From Cryobacterium sp. Y82 (GTDB taxonomy: Bacteria; Actinomycetota; Actinomycetes; Actinomycetales; Microbacteriaceae): a stretch of DNA of 49,113 bases. Under the pieces are notes generated by a model, which saw only the letters and a program-made list of their open reading frames with translations, searched no databases and was not told the DNA's origin. Positions 17,719-28,383 of this stretch are shown here, piece by piece. A program made the translations under genes and the position numbers. Numbering within the stretch: position 1 is the first letter of the stretch; every line of letters begins with the position of its first letter. The DNA lies in assembly GCF_002929495.1 (NCBI RefSeq), contig NZ_PJJJ01000017.1:1-49113 (forward strand), given 5' to 3'.

Positions 17719-18198
17719 TCAGGCGACGAGGCGGGCCGAGGCGAGCGTCGCGGAGGCCTTGTCGATCCAGGCAGCGGATGCTGCAGTCAGGTCGTCATCG
17801 ATGGTTTCGACACTCGTGACTTCAATGAGCGTGGCGTCGACCCTAGTCGCTGTGCGTGCCGGAGTCTCGCTCACTGCCGGGTCGCTCCAGGTCGTGATTG
17901 GCATGGGGGACCAGGACAGGGCGGTCGGCTCACCACTGCTCTCGCCGCGCAGGGCGGCTTGTTCGGTGGTGATCACCTCGGTCAGCTCGGTCGCGATCTC
18001 TCTGGCCTTCAACGCGTGAAAAATGACTTCGGTGTCGTCCGCGCTGCGGGCCACCAGCGTCCAGGTGCCGTGCTCACCGACCAACGCAGTGAGCTTGTCG
18101 TGCAGCAGCTCGAAAATTTGTTCGTCGCGCAGCACCGGGGCGGAGGCGACGTTCAGCGCCGCACTCGCGGCCAAACGTCGGCGTCGACGACCAAACAT
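17719..18198 (-). CDS. Conserved-looking protein of unknown function
   Basis: Predicted 159 aa. ATG 18198 has an AAAGGGG ribosome site 6 nt upstream; in-frame starts further up would add 47 residues without one. It begins with a very basic segment (MFGRRRRRLAASAALNVASA) and continues as a soluble alpha/beta protein with LRDEQIFELLHDKLTALVGE, WTLVARSADDTEVIFHALKA and TWSDPAVSET. No catalytic motif is recognised. It lies between the GH15 gene and a small membrane-protein gene on the same strand. Confidence 0.7.
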   Translation of the reverse strand: MFGRRRRRLAASAALNVASAPVLRDEQIFELLHDKLTALVGEHGTWTLVARSADDTEVIFHALKAREIATELTEVITTEQAALRGESSGEPTALSWSPMPITTWSDPAVSETPARTATRVDATLIEVTSVETIDDDLTAASAAWIDKASATLASARLVA

Positions 18199-18316
18199 GA
18201 CAAGCCCCTTTCCGGTGCGCGTGTGCAGCTGAAATGAGCCACTCTGTTTATTTTCGGTGACAAGTCGTCGACTTGCCGGGGGACACGCCGCCGAACGCGC
18301 CGATTGGGAGCTGAAT

Positions 18317-18505
18317 TCAGCTCTCGATTTGACGTTCATTCGCGTCTTCGATGACCGTGCCGATGGCGACGGCGGCGCTCAGGCCCCAGCCGAGCCACAG
18401 CATTACGAGGCGCCAGTCCCGCGGACCGTGCCGCGTGGCCTGTACGGTGTTCCACCCACCGGCGATAACGCCGATCATTGCGCTGCTGAACAAGAACTTT
18501 CGCAT
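18317..18505 (-). CDS. Small two-helix membrane protein
   Basis: Predicted 62 aa. ATG 18505 is preceded by GGAGG 5 nt upstream, an excellent ribosome site that decides the start over longer in-frame options. Two hydrophobic segments (FLFSSAMIGVIAGGW, LVMLWLGWGLSAAVAIGTV) are separated by a basic loop (ATRHGPRDWR). Function unknown. It is divergent from otsAB. Confidence 0.7.
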   Translation of the reverse strand: MRKFLFSSAMIGVIAGGWNTVQATRHGPRDWRLVMLWLGWGLSAAVAIGTVIEDANERQIES

Positions 18506-18607
18506 GTGTTCCTCCGGCATCAGGTTACCCGGGAATAGGCGTACCCCGACTGGTAACCTTGGAACCGCCACACAGGTGTGCACCTCGGGTGTGCCCGGAA
18601 CGGATGA

Positions 18608-20872
18608 TCCATTTCAACTTCAGCCGGACCCACACGGTCCGAGATCAACCCGCCACTCGTAGAGCCCGCGCCTGCCCCCGCCGGCACGTACACCTTCGTC
18701 GTCGTCTCGAACCGGCTGCCGGTCGATTACGAAGAAGCCGAGGACGGCGCCGTTACGTGGCGCACGTCGCCCGGCGGGCTGGTCACCGCGCTCGAACCGC
18801 TGATGCGTTCCTCGCACGGAGCCTGGGTCGGCTGGCCGGGTGTCGCAGACCGCGATTTCGAACCGTTCGAAAATGACGGGATTTCGCTTGTGCCGGTGCG
18901 GCTCGATGAAGCCGATATCAAGGACTATTACGAGGGCTTCTCCAACGACACGCTCTGGCCGCTGTACCACGACGTTATCGCTCCGCCGAGCTTTCACCGC
19001 GAAACATGGGAAGCGTATATGGCCGTCAACCGCCGATTCGCCGCGGCGGCTGCCGCGGTCGCCGCCCCGGGGGCAACGGTCTGGGTGCACGATTACCAGC
19101 TGCAGCTCGTGCCGCGCATGCTGCGCGAAGCCCGCCCCGACCTCGTCATCGGTTTTTTCAACCACATCCCCTTTCCGCCCTATGGAATCTATGCGCAGCT
19201 GCCCTGGCGCAAACAAATTCTGCACGGGCTGCTCGGCGCTGACGTGATCGGCTTTCAGCGAAGTGCAGACGCCGGTAACTTTTCTCAAGCGGTACGTCGC
19301 CTCTACGGCTACCCCACCCGCGGCGTCGTCATCGACGTGCCGACCGGTGAGAACGAAGAGTCCCGCCGCGTCATCGCCAAACACTTTCCCATCTCGATCG
19401 ACTCCGCCGGCTACGAAGAACTTGCTCGGCGACCCGATATTCAAGCGAGGGCTCGCCAAATTCGCGCAGACCTTGGCAACCCCAAAACACTGATGCTCGG
19501 TGTCGACCGGCTCGATTACACCAAGGGCATCGGCCACCGCATCAAGGCCTTTGGTGAGCTGCTGGCCGACGGTCGGTTGAGCGTCGAAGACGTTACCCTG
19601 GTGCAGGTCGCCAGCCCGTCCCGTGAACGAGTCAGTACTTATATGGCCCTGCGCGACGAGATCGAGCTCGCCGTCGGCCGGCTCAACGGCGATTTCTCCA
19701 CGATCAGTCACACCGCCATCAGCTACCACCACCATAGCTATCCGCGCGAAGAGATGGTCGCGATGTACCTTGCCGCCGACGTTATGCTCGTCACCGCCCT
19801 GCGCGACGGCATGAACCTCGTCGCCAAAGAGTACGTGGCCGCGCGCTTCGACGTCGACGGAGTGCTCGTGTTGAGCGAGTTCGCCGGCGCCGCCGATGAA
19901 CTGAAACAGGCAATTCTCATCAATCCGCACGACATTGACGGCACCAAGGACGCTATCGTGCGAGCGGTGGAGATGCCCAAGCGGGAGCGTTCGCGGCGCA
20001 TGCGCTCGCTGCGACGCAAAGTCGCCGAAAACGATGTCGCCGTCTGGTCGGCTTCCTTTCTGAGAGCGCTCACCGGCGGAGCCGCCGTGCCAGCCGGAAT
20101 CCCCGACGACCTCGACCTGGCCCTGCAAAGCATTGCCGGCGCCGAGAACCTGCTCATCGCCCTCGACTTCGACGGCACCCTGGCGCCCCACGTCGACCAC
20201 CCCGAAGACGCCCGCGCCATCGCCGGCACCCGGGAAACCGTGCAGGCCCTGCTCGACCTGCCGGGCGTGCGAGTCGCCCTCGTCTCCGGACGCGCCCTGG
20301 TGAGCCTGCAACACGTCGCCCAGCCGCAGAGCTCGGTGCTGCTCACCGGTTCGCACGGCATCGAGGTGCAGCTGGATACCCCCGAGATTGAGCTCAACCT
20401 GCTTTCCACCGAACTCGAGCAACTCGATACGCTCGCCCGGGTGCTCGAGAGCATTTCCGGCGGAATCGCCGGCACCACCATTGAGCGCAAGCCCGCGGGC
20501 CTGGCCCTGCACACTCGCCTCGCCACCGAGGAAGACGGCCAGAAGGCCGAGCGTCAAGCGCGTGAGCAACTCGGCGATCAGCTGCCCTCGTTGACCGTTC
20601 GAGAAGGTAAGAACGTACTCGAATTCTCGGTGCGCTCAAGCACCAAGGGTGACGCCGTCACTAAGTTGCGCGAATACACCGGTGCCGATCGCGTGTTTTA
20701 CGCCGGTGACGACGTAACCGACGAGGATGCCTTCGGGGCTCTGCGCGACGACGACGTCGGGCTCAAAATCGGGCAGGGTGCCACCCTCGCGAGTTACCGG
20801 GTACGCAGCCCGCGCGAGGTCACCCAGGTTCTGGCGCGCATCGCCGAGCTGCGCTCGGCCCAGACGCGCTGA
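18608..20872 (+). CDS. otsA: Fused trehalose-6-phosphate synthase/phosphatase (OtsA-OtsB); start not found
   Basis: The N-terminal GT20 synthase joins UDP-glucose and glucose-6-phosphate: [67 protein letters not shown]. The C-terminal HAD phosphatase ([28 protein letters not shown]) removes the phosphate to give trehalose. The frame is open from 18608, but the first ATG (18803) comes after [10 protein letters not shown] and the UDP-binding GGL loop. No ATG, GTG or TTG lies between the TGA at 18605 and that point. A GTG-led frame (18591-18662) could supply the N-terminus through a one-base shift. So either the start is broken or non-standard, or a base is missing in the sequence. Confidence 0.85.
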   Translation, partial: SISTSAGPTRSEINPPLVEPAPAPAGTYTFVVVSNRLPVDYEEAEDGAVTWRTSPGGLVTALEPLMRSSHGAWVGWPGVADRDFEPFENDGISLVPVRLDEADIKDYYEGFSNDTLWPLYHDVIAPPSFHRETWEAYMAVNRRFAAAAAAVAAPGATVWVHDYQLQLVPRMLREARPDLVIGFFNHIPFPPYGIYAQLPWRKQILHGLLGADVIGFQRSADAGNFSQAVRRLYGYPTRGVVIDVPTGENEESRRVIAKHFPISIDSAGYEELARRPDIQARARQIRADLGNPKTLMLGVDRLDYTKGIGHRIKAFGELLADGRLSVEDVTLVQVASPSRERVSTYMALRDEIELAVGRLNGDFSTISHTAISYHHHSYPREEMVAMYLAADVMLVTALRDGMNLVAKEYVAARFDVDGVLVLSEFAGAADELKQAILINPHDIDGTKDAIVRAVEMPKRERSRRMRSLRRKVAENDVAVWSASFLRALTGGAAVPAGIPDDLDLALQSIAGAENLLIALDFDGTLAPHVDHPEDARAIAGTRETVQALLDLPGVRVALVSGRALVSLQHVAQPQSSVLLTGSHGIEVQLDTPEIELNLLSTELEQLDTLARVLESISGGIAGTTIERKPAGLALHTRLATEEDGQKAERQAREQLGDQLPSLTVREGKNVLEFSVRSSTKGDAVTKLREYTGADRVFYAGDDVTDEDAFGALRDDDVGLKIGQGATLASYRVRSPREVTQVLARIAELRSAQTR

Positions 20873-20896
20873 CCCGGCTCGGCAAGGTTCTAGACT
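20869..20896 (+). promoter_or_regulatory. ilvD: Likely ilvD promoter (near-leaderless)
   Basis: CTGACC (20869-20874), a 16-bp spacer and TAGACT (20891-20896) lie just upstream of ATG 20904. With the start about 7 nt past the -10 box, the mRNA would begin at or next to the ATG, which agrees with the poor ribosome site. The -35 box overlaps the otsAB stop. Confidence 0.5.
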
Positions 20897-20903
20897 CAGA
20901 AGC

Positions 20904-22598
20904 ATGTCTGAGATTGATGTGAAACCCCGTAGCCGCGACGTCACCGATGGGATCGAGGCCACAACATCCCGTGGCATGCTCCGTGCTGTCGGCATGGGCG
21001 ACGCCGACTGGGACAAGCCACAGATCGGTATTGCGAGCTCGTGGAACGAGATCACACCGTGCAACCTGTCGCTCGACCGCCTGGCTCAGGCCGCTAAGGA
21101 GGGTGTACATTCCGGCGGCGGCTACCCACTGCAGTTCGGCACCATCTCCGTCTCCGATGGCATTTCGATGGGTCACGAGGGCATGCACTTCTCCCTCGTC
21201 TCCCGCGAGGTCATCGCTGACTCGGTCGAGGTCGTCATGCAGGCCGAGCGTCTCGACGGCAGCGTGCTGCTCGCCGGCTGCGACAAGTCACTGCCGGGTA
21301 TGCTCATGGCCGCAGCCCGCCTCGACCTCGCGAGCGTGTTCCTCTATGCCGGATCGATCGCGCCGGGCTGGGTCAAGCTCTCCGACGGCACCGAAAAAGA
21401 CATCACTATCATCGACTCGTTTGAAGCCGTCGGCGCGGTCAAAGCCGGCCGCATGAGCGAAGCGGATGCCAAGCGCATCGAATGCGCGTTTGCTCCCGGT
21501 GAGGGCGCCTGCGGCGGCATGTACACCGCAAACACCATGGCCAGCGTCGCGGAAGCCCTCGGAATGAGCCTGCCCGGCTCGGCGAGCCCGGCATCCGCTG
21601 ATCGTCGCCGCGACTATTTTGCCCGCCGCTCGGGCGAAGCCGTCGTCAACATGCTGCGCCTCGGCATCACGGCCCGCGACATTCTCACCCGCAAGGCATT
21701 CGAGAACGCCATTGCCGTGGCGATGGCCTTCGGCGGCTCGACCAACGTGGTGCTGCACCTGCTCGCCATCGCCCGTGAGGCCGAGGTCGAACTCACCCTC
21801 GATGACTTCAACCGCATTGGCGACCAGGTGCCGCATATCGGCGACCTCAAGCCCTTCGGCAAGTACGTCATGAACGACGTCGACCGTCAGGGCGGCGTTC
21901 CCGTCGTCATGCGCGCGCTGCTGGAAGCCGGCCTGATTCACGGCGACGCGCTCACCGTCACCGGCAAGACCGTGGCCGAGAACCTCGCCGAGATCGACCC
22001 GCCCGACCTCGACGGGGAGGTGCTGCGCACGCTCGACAATCCCATTCACAAAAGCGGTGGTATCACTATCCTCAAGGGCACCTTTGCCCCCGAGGGCGCC
22101 GTCGTGAAGACCGCGGGCTTCGACGCTGCCGTGTTTGAGGGACCGGCACGGGTGTTCGAGCGGGAGCGCGCCGCGATGGACGCGCTGACCGAGGGCAAGA
22201 TCTACAAGGGTGACGTTGTCATCATCCGCTATGAAGGTCCCAAGGGCGGGCCGGGCATGCGCGAGATGCTCTCGATCACCGCCGCCATCAAGGGCGCAGG
22301 CCTCGGCTCTGATGTACTACTGTTAACGGACGGTCGATTCTCAGGCGGCACAACCGGACTGTGTATCGGCCACATAGCACCCGAAGCGGTGGACGCAGGT
22401 CCAATCGCCTTCGTGCGCGATGGGGATCTGATACGGGTCGATATCGCAGCTCGCACGCTTGACCTACTGGTCGCTTCTGGCGAGCTGGCCGCCCGCCGAG
22501 AAGGCTGGGCGCCGCTTCCCCCGCGCTATACGCGTGGCGTCCTCGCCAAGTACGCCAAGCTCGTGCACTCAGCCGCCGAAGGCGCCATCACCGGCTAA
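20904..22598 (+). CDS. ilvD: Dihydroxy-acid dehydratase
   Basis: Enzyme of 564 aa that converts 2,3-dihydroxy-isovalerate and its methylvalerate homologue to the 2-keto acids in valine/isoleucine synthesis. Iron-sulfur ligands are visible: Cys in [16 protein letters not shown] and [12 protein letters not shown]. Other marks are [41 protein letters not shown] and [24 protein letters not shown] 20904 gives the standard start [20 protein letters not shown]; in-frame starts further up run inside otsAB. First gene of the ilvD-ilvB-ilvN-ilvC block, all on one strand. Confidence 0.96.
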   Translation: MSEIDVKPRSRDVTDGIEATTSRGMLRAVGMGDADWDKPQIGIASSWNEITPCNLSLDRLAQAAKEGVHSGGGYPLQFGTISVSDGISMGHEGMHFSLVSREVIADSVEVVMQAERLDGSVLLAGCDKSLPGMLMAAARLDLASVFLYAGSIAPGWVKLSDGTEKDITIIDSFEAVGAVKAGRMSEADAKRIECAFAPGEGACGGMYTANTMASVAEALGMSLPGSASPASADRRRDYFARRSGEAVVNMLRLGITARDILTRKAFENAIAVAMAFGGSTNVVLHLLAIAREAEVELTLDDFNRIGDQVPHIGDLKPFGKYVMNDVDRQGGVPVVMRALLEAGLIHGDALTVTGKTVAENLAEIDPPDLDGEVLRTLDNPIHKSGGITILKGTFAPEGAVVKTAGFDAAVFEGPARVFERERAAMDALTEGKIYKGDVVIIRYEGPKGGPGMREMLSITAAIKGAGLGSDVLLLTDGRFSGGTTGLCIGHIAPEAVDAGPIAFVRDGDLIRVDIAARTLDLLVASGELAARREGWAPLPPRYTRGVLAKYAKLVHSAAEGAITG

Positions 22599-22665
22599 TC
22601 GCACCGGGTGATCTCGCGAACGGGTAAGCCCCAACCGACCGATTCGAAGTAGGGATTCAACGACC

Positions 22666-24459
22666 ATGACCACGGAAACCAGTCCCGTGCCTTCAGCTCC
22701 GGCGTCTGCAGAGCCGGAGATGCTTACCGGCTCGGGAGCAATCATTCGCACCCTCGAACTGCTCGGCGTCACTGATGTCTTCGGCATCCCCGGCGGCGCC
22801 GTCATTCCGCTGTACGACGAGCTCATGACGCAAACCAAGATTCGCCACATCCTGGTGCGGCACGAACAGGGAGCCGGCCACGCAGCCGAGGGCTACGCCT
22901 CCGCCACGGGTCGCGTTGGCGTTGCCATCGCCACGAGCGGCCCTGGCGCTACCAACCTTGTCACCGCCATAGCGGATGCCTACATGGACTCGGTTCCGTT
23001 GCTCGCGATCACCGGCCAGGTGTTTTCCACCTCGATGGGAACGGACGCCTTCCAGGAGGCCGACATCATCGGCATCACCATGCCGATCACCAAGCACTCC
23101 TTCCTCGCCCGTCGCGCCGAAGAGATTCCGGCCGCGATCGCGTCGGCGTACCACATCGCTTCCACCGGCCGCCCCGGCCCGGTGCTTGTGGACATCACCA
23201 AGGACGCGCAGCAGAACCTGGCGCCGTTCATCTGGCCGCCCAAGCTCGACCTCCCCGGCTACCGTCCGATCGTCAAGGCGCACGGCAAGCAGGTGCAGGC
23301 GGCAGCCCAGCTGCTGCTGGCCGCGAAGAAGCCCGTACTGTACGCGGGCGGAGGTGTTATCCGCGCCCAGGCATCCGCTGAACTGCTCGCCCTGGCCGAA
23401 GCAACCGGTGCACCCGTCGTGACCACCCTCATGGCCCGCGGTGCGTTTCCCGACTCGCACCCGCAGCACCTCGGCATGCCGGGTATGCACGGCACGGTTC
23501 CGGCCGTGCTCGCGCTGCAGGAAAGCGACCTCATCATCTCGTTCGGAGCGCGCTTCGACGACCGGGTGACCGGAAAGATCAGCGAATTCGCGCCCAACGC
23601 GAAGATCGTGCACGTTGACGTCGACCCGGCCGAGATCTCCAAGATCCGCTTCGCCGACGTACCCATCGTCGGGGATGCCAAGGATGTCATCGCCGATCTG
23701 ACCCTGGCCTGGGCCGATGCCGTACAGGGATCCGAACCTGATACGACCGAGTGGTGGACCTACCTGCACGGCCTGAAGGAAGAGTTCCCGCTCGGCTTCA
23801 CCGAGCCGACCGACGGACTGCTCGCCCCGCAATATGTGATCCAGCGCATCGGTGAGCTCACCGGCCCCGAGGCGGTCTACGCGGCCGGTGTCGGCCAGCA
23901 CCAAATGTGGGCGGCGCAGTTCATCAAGTATGAGCGACCCAACTCGTGGCTGAACTCCGGTGGCGCCGGCACCATGGGCTACTCCGTTCCGGCTGCCATG
24001 GGGGCCAAGGTCGCCGAACCGGACCGGGTGGTCTGGTCGATCGATGGAGATGGCTGCTTCCAGATGACCAATCAGGAGCTTGCCACCTGCACGATCAACA
24101 AGATTCCGATCAAGGTCGCGATCATCAACAACTCGTCGCTCGGCATGGTGCGCCAGTGGCAATCCCTGTTCTATGACGGACGCCACTCCTTCACCGACCT
24201 TAATACCGGTCATGGCACCGCGATGGTGCCCGATTTCGTCAAGATGGCGGATGCCTATGGTGCGCTCGGAATTCGGGTCACTAGCAAGGACCAGGTCGAT
24301 GACGCCATCAAACTGGCCCTCGCCACCAACGACCGCCCGGTCGTGATCGACTTCATCGTGAGCCCCGGTGCCATGGTCTGGCCGATGGTACCGCAGGGCG
24401 TCAGTAACAGTTTCGTTCAGTACGCCAAAGACCACGCACCGACCTGGGGAGACGAGTAA
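22666..24459 (+). CDS. ilvB: Acetolactate synthase large subunit
   Basis: ThDP- and FAD-dependent enzyme of 597 aa catalysing the first common step of branched-chain amino acid synthesis. The catalytic Glu is in [14 protein letters not shown]; the FAD/central domain shows RFDDRVTGK; the ThDP-binding motif begins at [15 protein letters not shown] and ends at [12 protein letters not shown]. The [13 protein letters not shown] segment is typical of actinobacterial biosynthetic ALS. It starts 67 bp after ilvD; I see no leader peptide or attenuator there. The regulatory subunit follows after 2 bp. Confidence 0.96.
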   Translation: MTTETSPVPSAPASAEPEMLTGSGAIIRTLELLGVTDVFGIPGGAVIPLYDELMTQTKIRHILVRHEQGAGHAAEGYASATGRVGVAIATSGPGATNLVTAIADAYMDSVPLLAITGQVFSTSMGTDAFQEADIIGITMPITKHSFLARRAEEIPAAIASAYHIASTGRPGPVLVDITKDAQQNLAPFIWPPKLDLPGYRPIVKAHGKQVQAAAQLLLAAKKPVLYAGGGVIRAQASAELLALAEATGAPVVTTLMARGAFPDSHPQHLGMPGMHGTVPAVLALQESDLIISFGARFDDRVTGKISEFAPNAKIVHVDVDPAEISKIRFADVPIVGDAKDVIADLTLAWADAVQGSEPDTTEWWTYLHGLKEEFPLGFTEPTDGLLAPQYVIQRIGELTGPEAVYAAGVGQHQMWAAQFIKYERPNSWLNSGGAGTMGYSVPAAMGAKVAEPDRVVWSIDGDGCFQMTNQELATCTINKIPIKVAIINNSSLGMVRQWQSLFYDGRHSFTDLNTGHGTAMVPDFVKMADAYGALGIRVTSKDQVDDAIKLALATNDRPVVIDFIVSPGAMVWPMVPQGVSNSFVQYAKDHAPTWGDE

Positions 24460-24461
24460 GA

Positions 24462-24971
24462 GTGACGAGCCACGTTCTAAGTCTGCTCGTCGAAGACAAG
24501 CCCGGCCTGCTCACGCGTGTCGCCGGCCTGTTCGCGCGTCGAGGTTTCAACATTGAAAGCCTCGCTGTTGGCCACAGCGAGATCCCCGGCCTGTCCCGCA
24601 TCACGATCCTCGTCGACGTCGAAGACGTGCCGCTCGAGCAGGTGACCAAACAACTCAATAAGCTGATCAATGTCATCAAAATCGTCGAGCTCGACGTGGC
24701 GCAGTCGGTGCAGCGCGAACACCTGCTGATCAAGGTCAAGGTCGACAACACGACGAGGTCGCAGGTGCTGGAGGCGGTCAATCTGTTCCGCGCCAGCGTC
24801 GTCGATGTGGCCACCGACGCCGTCGTGATCGAGGTCACCGGCAACAGCGGCAAGACGCAGGCGCTGTTGCGGGTGCTCGAACCGTTCGGCATTCGGGAGC
24901 TGGCCCAGTCCGGCCTGCTCGCCATCGGCCGCGGCTCCAAGTCGATCACCGAGCGAGTTTTCAAAAACTAA
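24462..24971 (+). CDS. ilvN: Acetolactate synthase regulatory subunit
   Basis: Small subunit of 169 aa. The N-terminal ACT domain (HVLSLLVEDKPGLLTRVAGL, FARRGFNIESLAVG) binds valine for feedback inhibition; the C-terminal ALS_ss domain (VVDVATDAVVIEVTGN) activates the large subunit. GTG 24462 begins 2 bp after the ilvB stop, so the pair is made together. Typical full length. Confidence 0.95.
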   Translation: MTSHVLSLLVEDKPGLLTRVAGLFARRGFNIESLAVGHSEIPGLSRITILVDVEDVPLEQVTKQLNKLINVIKIVELDVAQSVQREHLLIKVKVDNTTRSQVLEAVNLFRASVVDVATDAVVIEVTGNSGKTQALLRVLEPFGIRELAQSGLLAIGRGSKSITERVFKN

Positions 24972-24990
24972 CGTTTTTTAGCTTTTCTAA

Positions 24991-26046
<1,056 letters not shown>

Positions 26047-26071
26047 GCATCCGCTGAATGCGATTCGCATG

Positions 26072-26106
26072 ACAAAGGGGCCCTCGTTCGCGAGGGTCCC
26101 TTTGTG
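26072..26106 (+). terminator. Terminator of the ilv block
   Basis: ACAAAGGGGCCCTCG and CGAGGGTCCCTTTGT form a 15-bp stem with one G-T wobble around a TTCG tetraloop, 25 bp after the ilvC stop. Confidence 0.9.
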
Positions 26107-26130
26107 CGCTGCATTTGAAAGGCCCCGAGT

Positions 26131-26835
26131 ATGGCTGTCACCAGCATGAGCCCACGCGCGTTAGGTGTGTGGCGACGCCGCAGCGCGGCGGCCGCCATGG
26201 TCGGCGTGCTGCTCTACGTTCTCGTCGACGTCGTACTGCAGTTTCTGCCGCCGCACTACAGCCCGATCAGCGACGCCGAGAGCAATCTCGCCGTCGGTCC
26301 CTACGGCTGGGTGATGAATGTCAATTTTCTGGGCCGGGCGGTCACGTCGGGTGCCGCCGTCGGAGCACTCTACGCGACGGCCCGCACGCGCTATCTTGCC
26401 CGAGTGCCTTCGCGTCGTCTCCTGCCCGCTGGCCTGGCACTGTTTGCCCTTGGCGGTGTCTGCTCGGGTGTGCTCGCCTTTTTCCCGACCGATGTGGTGA
26501 TTGCCGTGAACGGCGCGGCAGCGGCCACGGCCGGTCACGGTGTGGTCGCCGTGACAACGGCCGGTACTATTCACCTCGTCGTGGCCACTGTCGGCTTTGT
26601 CGTCGCTTTGGTCGCGATTATGCTGCTCACCGCCTGGCTTTATCGCAGCGGAGCGCTGCCCGCGGCACGGAGCGTGGCCCTCGCCTTCACCACCCTCGCC
26701 GTGCTGGGCCTGCTCTTTCTCGGACTCACCCTCACCGTGCAGCCTGCGCTGTTCGGGCTCGCCGAACGGGTTTGCCTCCTCGGTATTTTGGGCTGGACGT
26801 ATACGGTTGCCGCCAGCATCCGTCGTCTCGATTAG
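26131..26835 (+). CDS. DUF998 family membrane protein
   Basis: Protein of 234 aa with about six hydrophobic segments and the DUF998 opening: a helix ending FLPPHYSPISDAESNLAVGPYG, followed by NVNFLGRAV and a FFPTDV motif after the third helix. Function unknown. GAAAGG about 8 nt before ATG 26131 supports the start; ATG 26146 is an alternative. It starts 25 bp past the ilvC terminator, so it probably has its own promoter. Confidence 0.8.
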   Translation: MAVTSMSPRALGVWRRRSAAAAMVGVLLYVLVDVVLQFLPPHYSPISDAESNLAVGPYGWVMNVNFLGRAVTSGAAVGALYATARTRYLARVPSRRLLPAGLALFALGGVCSGVLAFFPTDVVIAVNGAAAATAGHGVVAVTTAGTIHLVVATVGFVVALVAIMLLTAWLYRSGALPAARSVALAFTTLAVLGLLFLGLTLTVQPALFGLAERVCLLGILGWTYTVAASIRRLD

Positions 26836-26909
26836 AACTTCGTGCAAGCAGGCGATCGCGCTGAACGACAACATTCCGCCTGCCTCGACCGTCAGCACCT
26901 GACCTGCCC

Positions 26910-27001
26910 CTAGACTTGTACTACGTTGGGGGCGAGAACGTAGCTTTCATCGGGTCCTGTGCACGGATGCACAGCTGTGCCGCAGCGTAGCGGGCGTCTA
27001 G
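26910..27001 (+). promoter_or_regulatory. Structured 5' region of the Nramp-like gene
   Basis: Three consecutive hairpins: CTACGTT/AACGTAG (26921-26943), CTGTGCA-CGGA-TGCACAG (26957-26974) and CCGC/GCGG (26980-26993). They are enclosed by CTAGAC (26910-26915) and GTCTAG (26996-27001), which could form a closing stem. It resembles a riboswitch or other cis-acting RNA, but I cannot match it to the Mg (M-box) or Mn (yybP-ykoY) classes. TAGACT at 26911-26916 could instead be a -10 box, which would remove the left arm of the closing stem. The gene has only a weak ribosome site. Confidence 0.4.
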
Positions 27002-27060
27002 ACCAGATATGCCACGCGCTGGGGGGCCATCCGTTCCACTCGCGTTAGGCCGGCAGTACC

Positions 27061-28359
27061 ATGACCTCAGGCAAATACAACGACGACGACCAGCTGGCCG
27101 CACCGACAGTGCAAAGCGATGGCCCACTGCCCAAGTGGAAAATCGTCGGCCCCGGCCTCGTCGTGGCTGCCACCGGTGTGGGAGCGGCCGACATGGTCGC
27201 TACCCTCGTGGCCGGCTCGCGCTACGGCTACGCCCTGCTCTGGGCGGTCATTCTCGGCGTGATCCTCAAGATCGTGCTGGTCGAGGGCGCCGGCCGGTAC
27301 ACCCTCGCCACCGGCAGGACCATTTTTGAGGGCTGGCGGTCCCTCGGCACGTGGACCACCTGGTACTTCGGGCCGTACATTATGTTGTGGGGCTTCGTTT
27401 ACGGGGCCACTGCCATGTCCTCGGCAGCCCTTCCCCTTGCTGCACTGTTCCCGGTCTTTCCGCTGCCAGTCTGGGCCGTTCTCATGGGTCTGGCCGGTCT
27501 CACCATGGTCTGGTTCGGCCGCTACGCCTTCTTTGAGAAAGTCACCGCCGTGCTCGTCGGCATCATGTTCATCACCGTCGTCGGTCTGGCCGTCATCGCC
27601 GCGCCCGACTTTCCGGCCATGCTTGCCGGCCTCGTGCCGATCATTCCCGAGGGTGGCGTGCTCTACACCCTCGCCCTGGCCGGCGGTGTCGGCGGCACCA
27701 TCACCCTCGCCGCTTACGGTTACTGGCTGCGCGAAAAGGGCTGGTCCACCCCGCGCTGGATGAAAGTCATGCGTATCGACAACCGCATGGCCTACGTCAT
27801 GACCGGCATCTTCGTCGTCGCCATGCTCATCGTCGGCGCCGAGGTGGTCGCCGCTGCCGGCGTCACCCTGAGCGCGGGGGACAAGGGACTACTCGACCTC
27901 TCCACGGTGCTTAACGAGAAGTACGGCGTCGTCGTCGGTACCGGATTTCTGGTGGGCTTCTGGGCGGCATCCTTCTCATCGATCATCGGTGTGTGGAACG
28001 GCGTGAGCCTCATGTTCGCCGACTTCTGGGGCAACATGCGCGGCAAGAAGTCTGGCCACCCCGACACCCTCGTCGGTGGCAAATACTTCAAGTTCTACCT
28101 GTTGTGGCTCACCTTTCCGCCCATGATCCTGTTTTTGCTCGGCTCACCGATCGGCCTCATTCTGGCCTACGGCGTGCTCGGCTCACTGTTCATGCCGTTT
28201 CTCGCCGTCACCCTGCTGGGACTGTTGAACGGCAAGCGCATCCCGCGGGAATGGCGCAATAAGTGGTTCACCAATGTGGCGCTCGGAATCTGCGCGCTGC
28301 TGTTCATCGTGCTCGGAGTGCAGCAACTGATCACGGCCCTTGCTCCACTGTTCGCCTAG
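27061..28359 (+). CDS. Nramp-like transporter without the canonical metal motifs
   Basis: Membrane protein of 432 aa with Nramp (LeuT-like) organisation: an N-terminal segment PKWKIVGPGLVVAATGVGAA, then SRYGYALLWAV as in Nramps, and about 11 hydrophobic segments. The metal-binding motifs differ. Where TM1 normally has DPGN this protein reads about GAAD, and where TM6 has MPH it reads about TLAAYGYW. It therefore belongs to an Nramp-related clade often annotated as a divalent-metal transporter but probably with other chemistry. The substrate is unknown; Mg2+ is one possibility, by analogy with Nramp-related magnesium transporters. A structured leader precedes it. Confidence 0.8.
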   Translation: MTSGKYNDDDQLAAPTVQSDGPLPKWKIVGPGLVVAATGVGAADMVATLVAGSRYGYALLWAVILGVILKIVLVEGAGRYTLATGRTIFEGWRSLGTWTTWYFGPYIMLWGFVYGATAMSSAALPLAALFPVFPLPVWAVLMGLAGLTMVWFGRYAFFEKVTAVLVGIMFITVVGLAVIAAPDFPAMLAGLVPIIPEGGVLYTLALAGGVGGTITLAAYGYWLREKGWSTPRWMKVMRIDNRMAYVMTGIFVVAMLIVGAEVVAAAGVTLSAGDKGLLDLSTVLNEKYGVVVGTGFLVGFWAASFSSIIGVWNGVSLMFADFWGNMRGKKSGHPDTLVGGKYFKFYLLWLTFPPMILFLLGSPIGLILAYGVLGSLFMPFLAVTLLGLLNGKRIPREWRNKWFTNVALGICALLFIVLGVQQLITALAPLFA

Positions 28360-28383
28360 GTGGCAACCGGATACTCTGTAGGA

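Noticed and set aside
18620..20569. A 649-codon open frame antisense to otsAB
   Set aside because: It mirrors the conserved GT20/HAD coding strand, has no ribosome site or recognisable motif, and long antisense frames are expected in high-GC genes.
22693..24435. A 580-codon open frame antisense to ilvB
   Set aside because: A shadow of ilvB; composition (Gly/Arg/Asp/His-rich) is typical of antisense frames and no domain is visible.
26910..27060. Mn2+ (yybP-ykoY) or Mg2+ (M-box) riboswitch
   Set aside because: The conserved loop sequences of those classes are not present; only the position and the stem-rich structure are suggestive.
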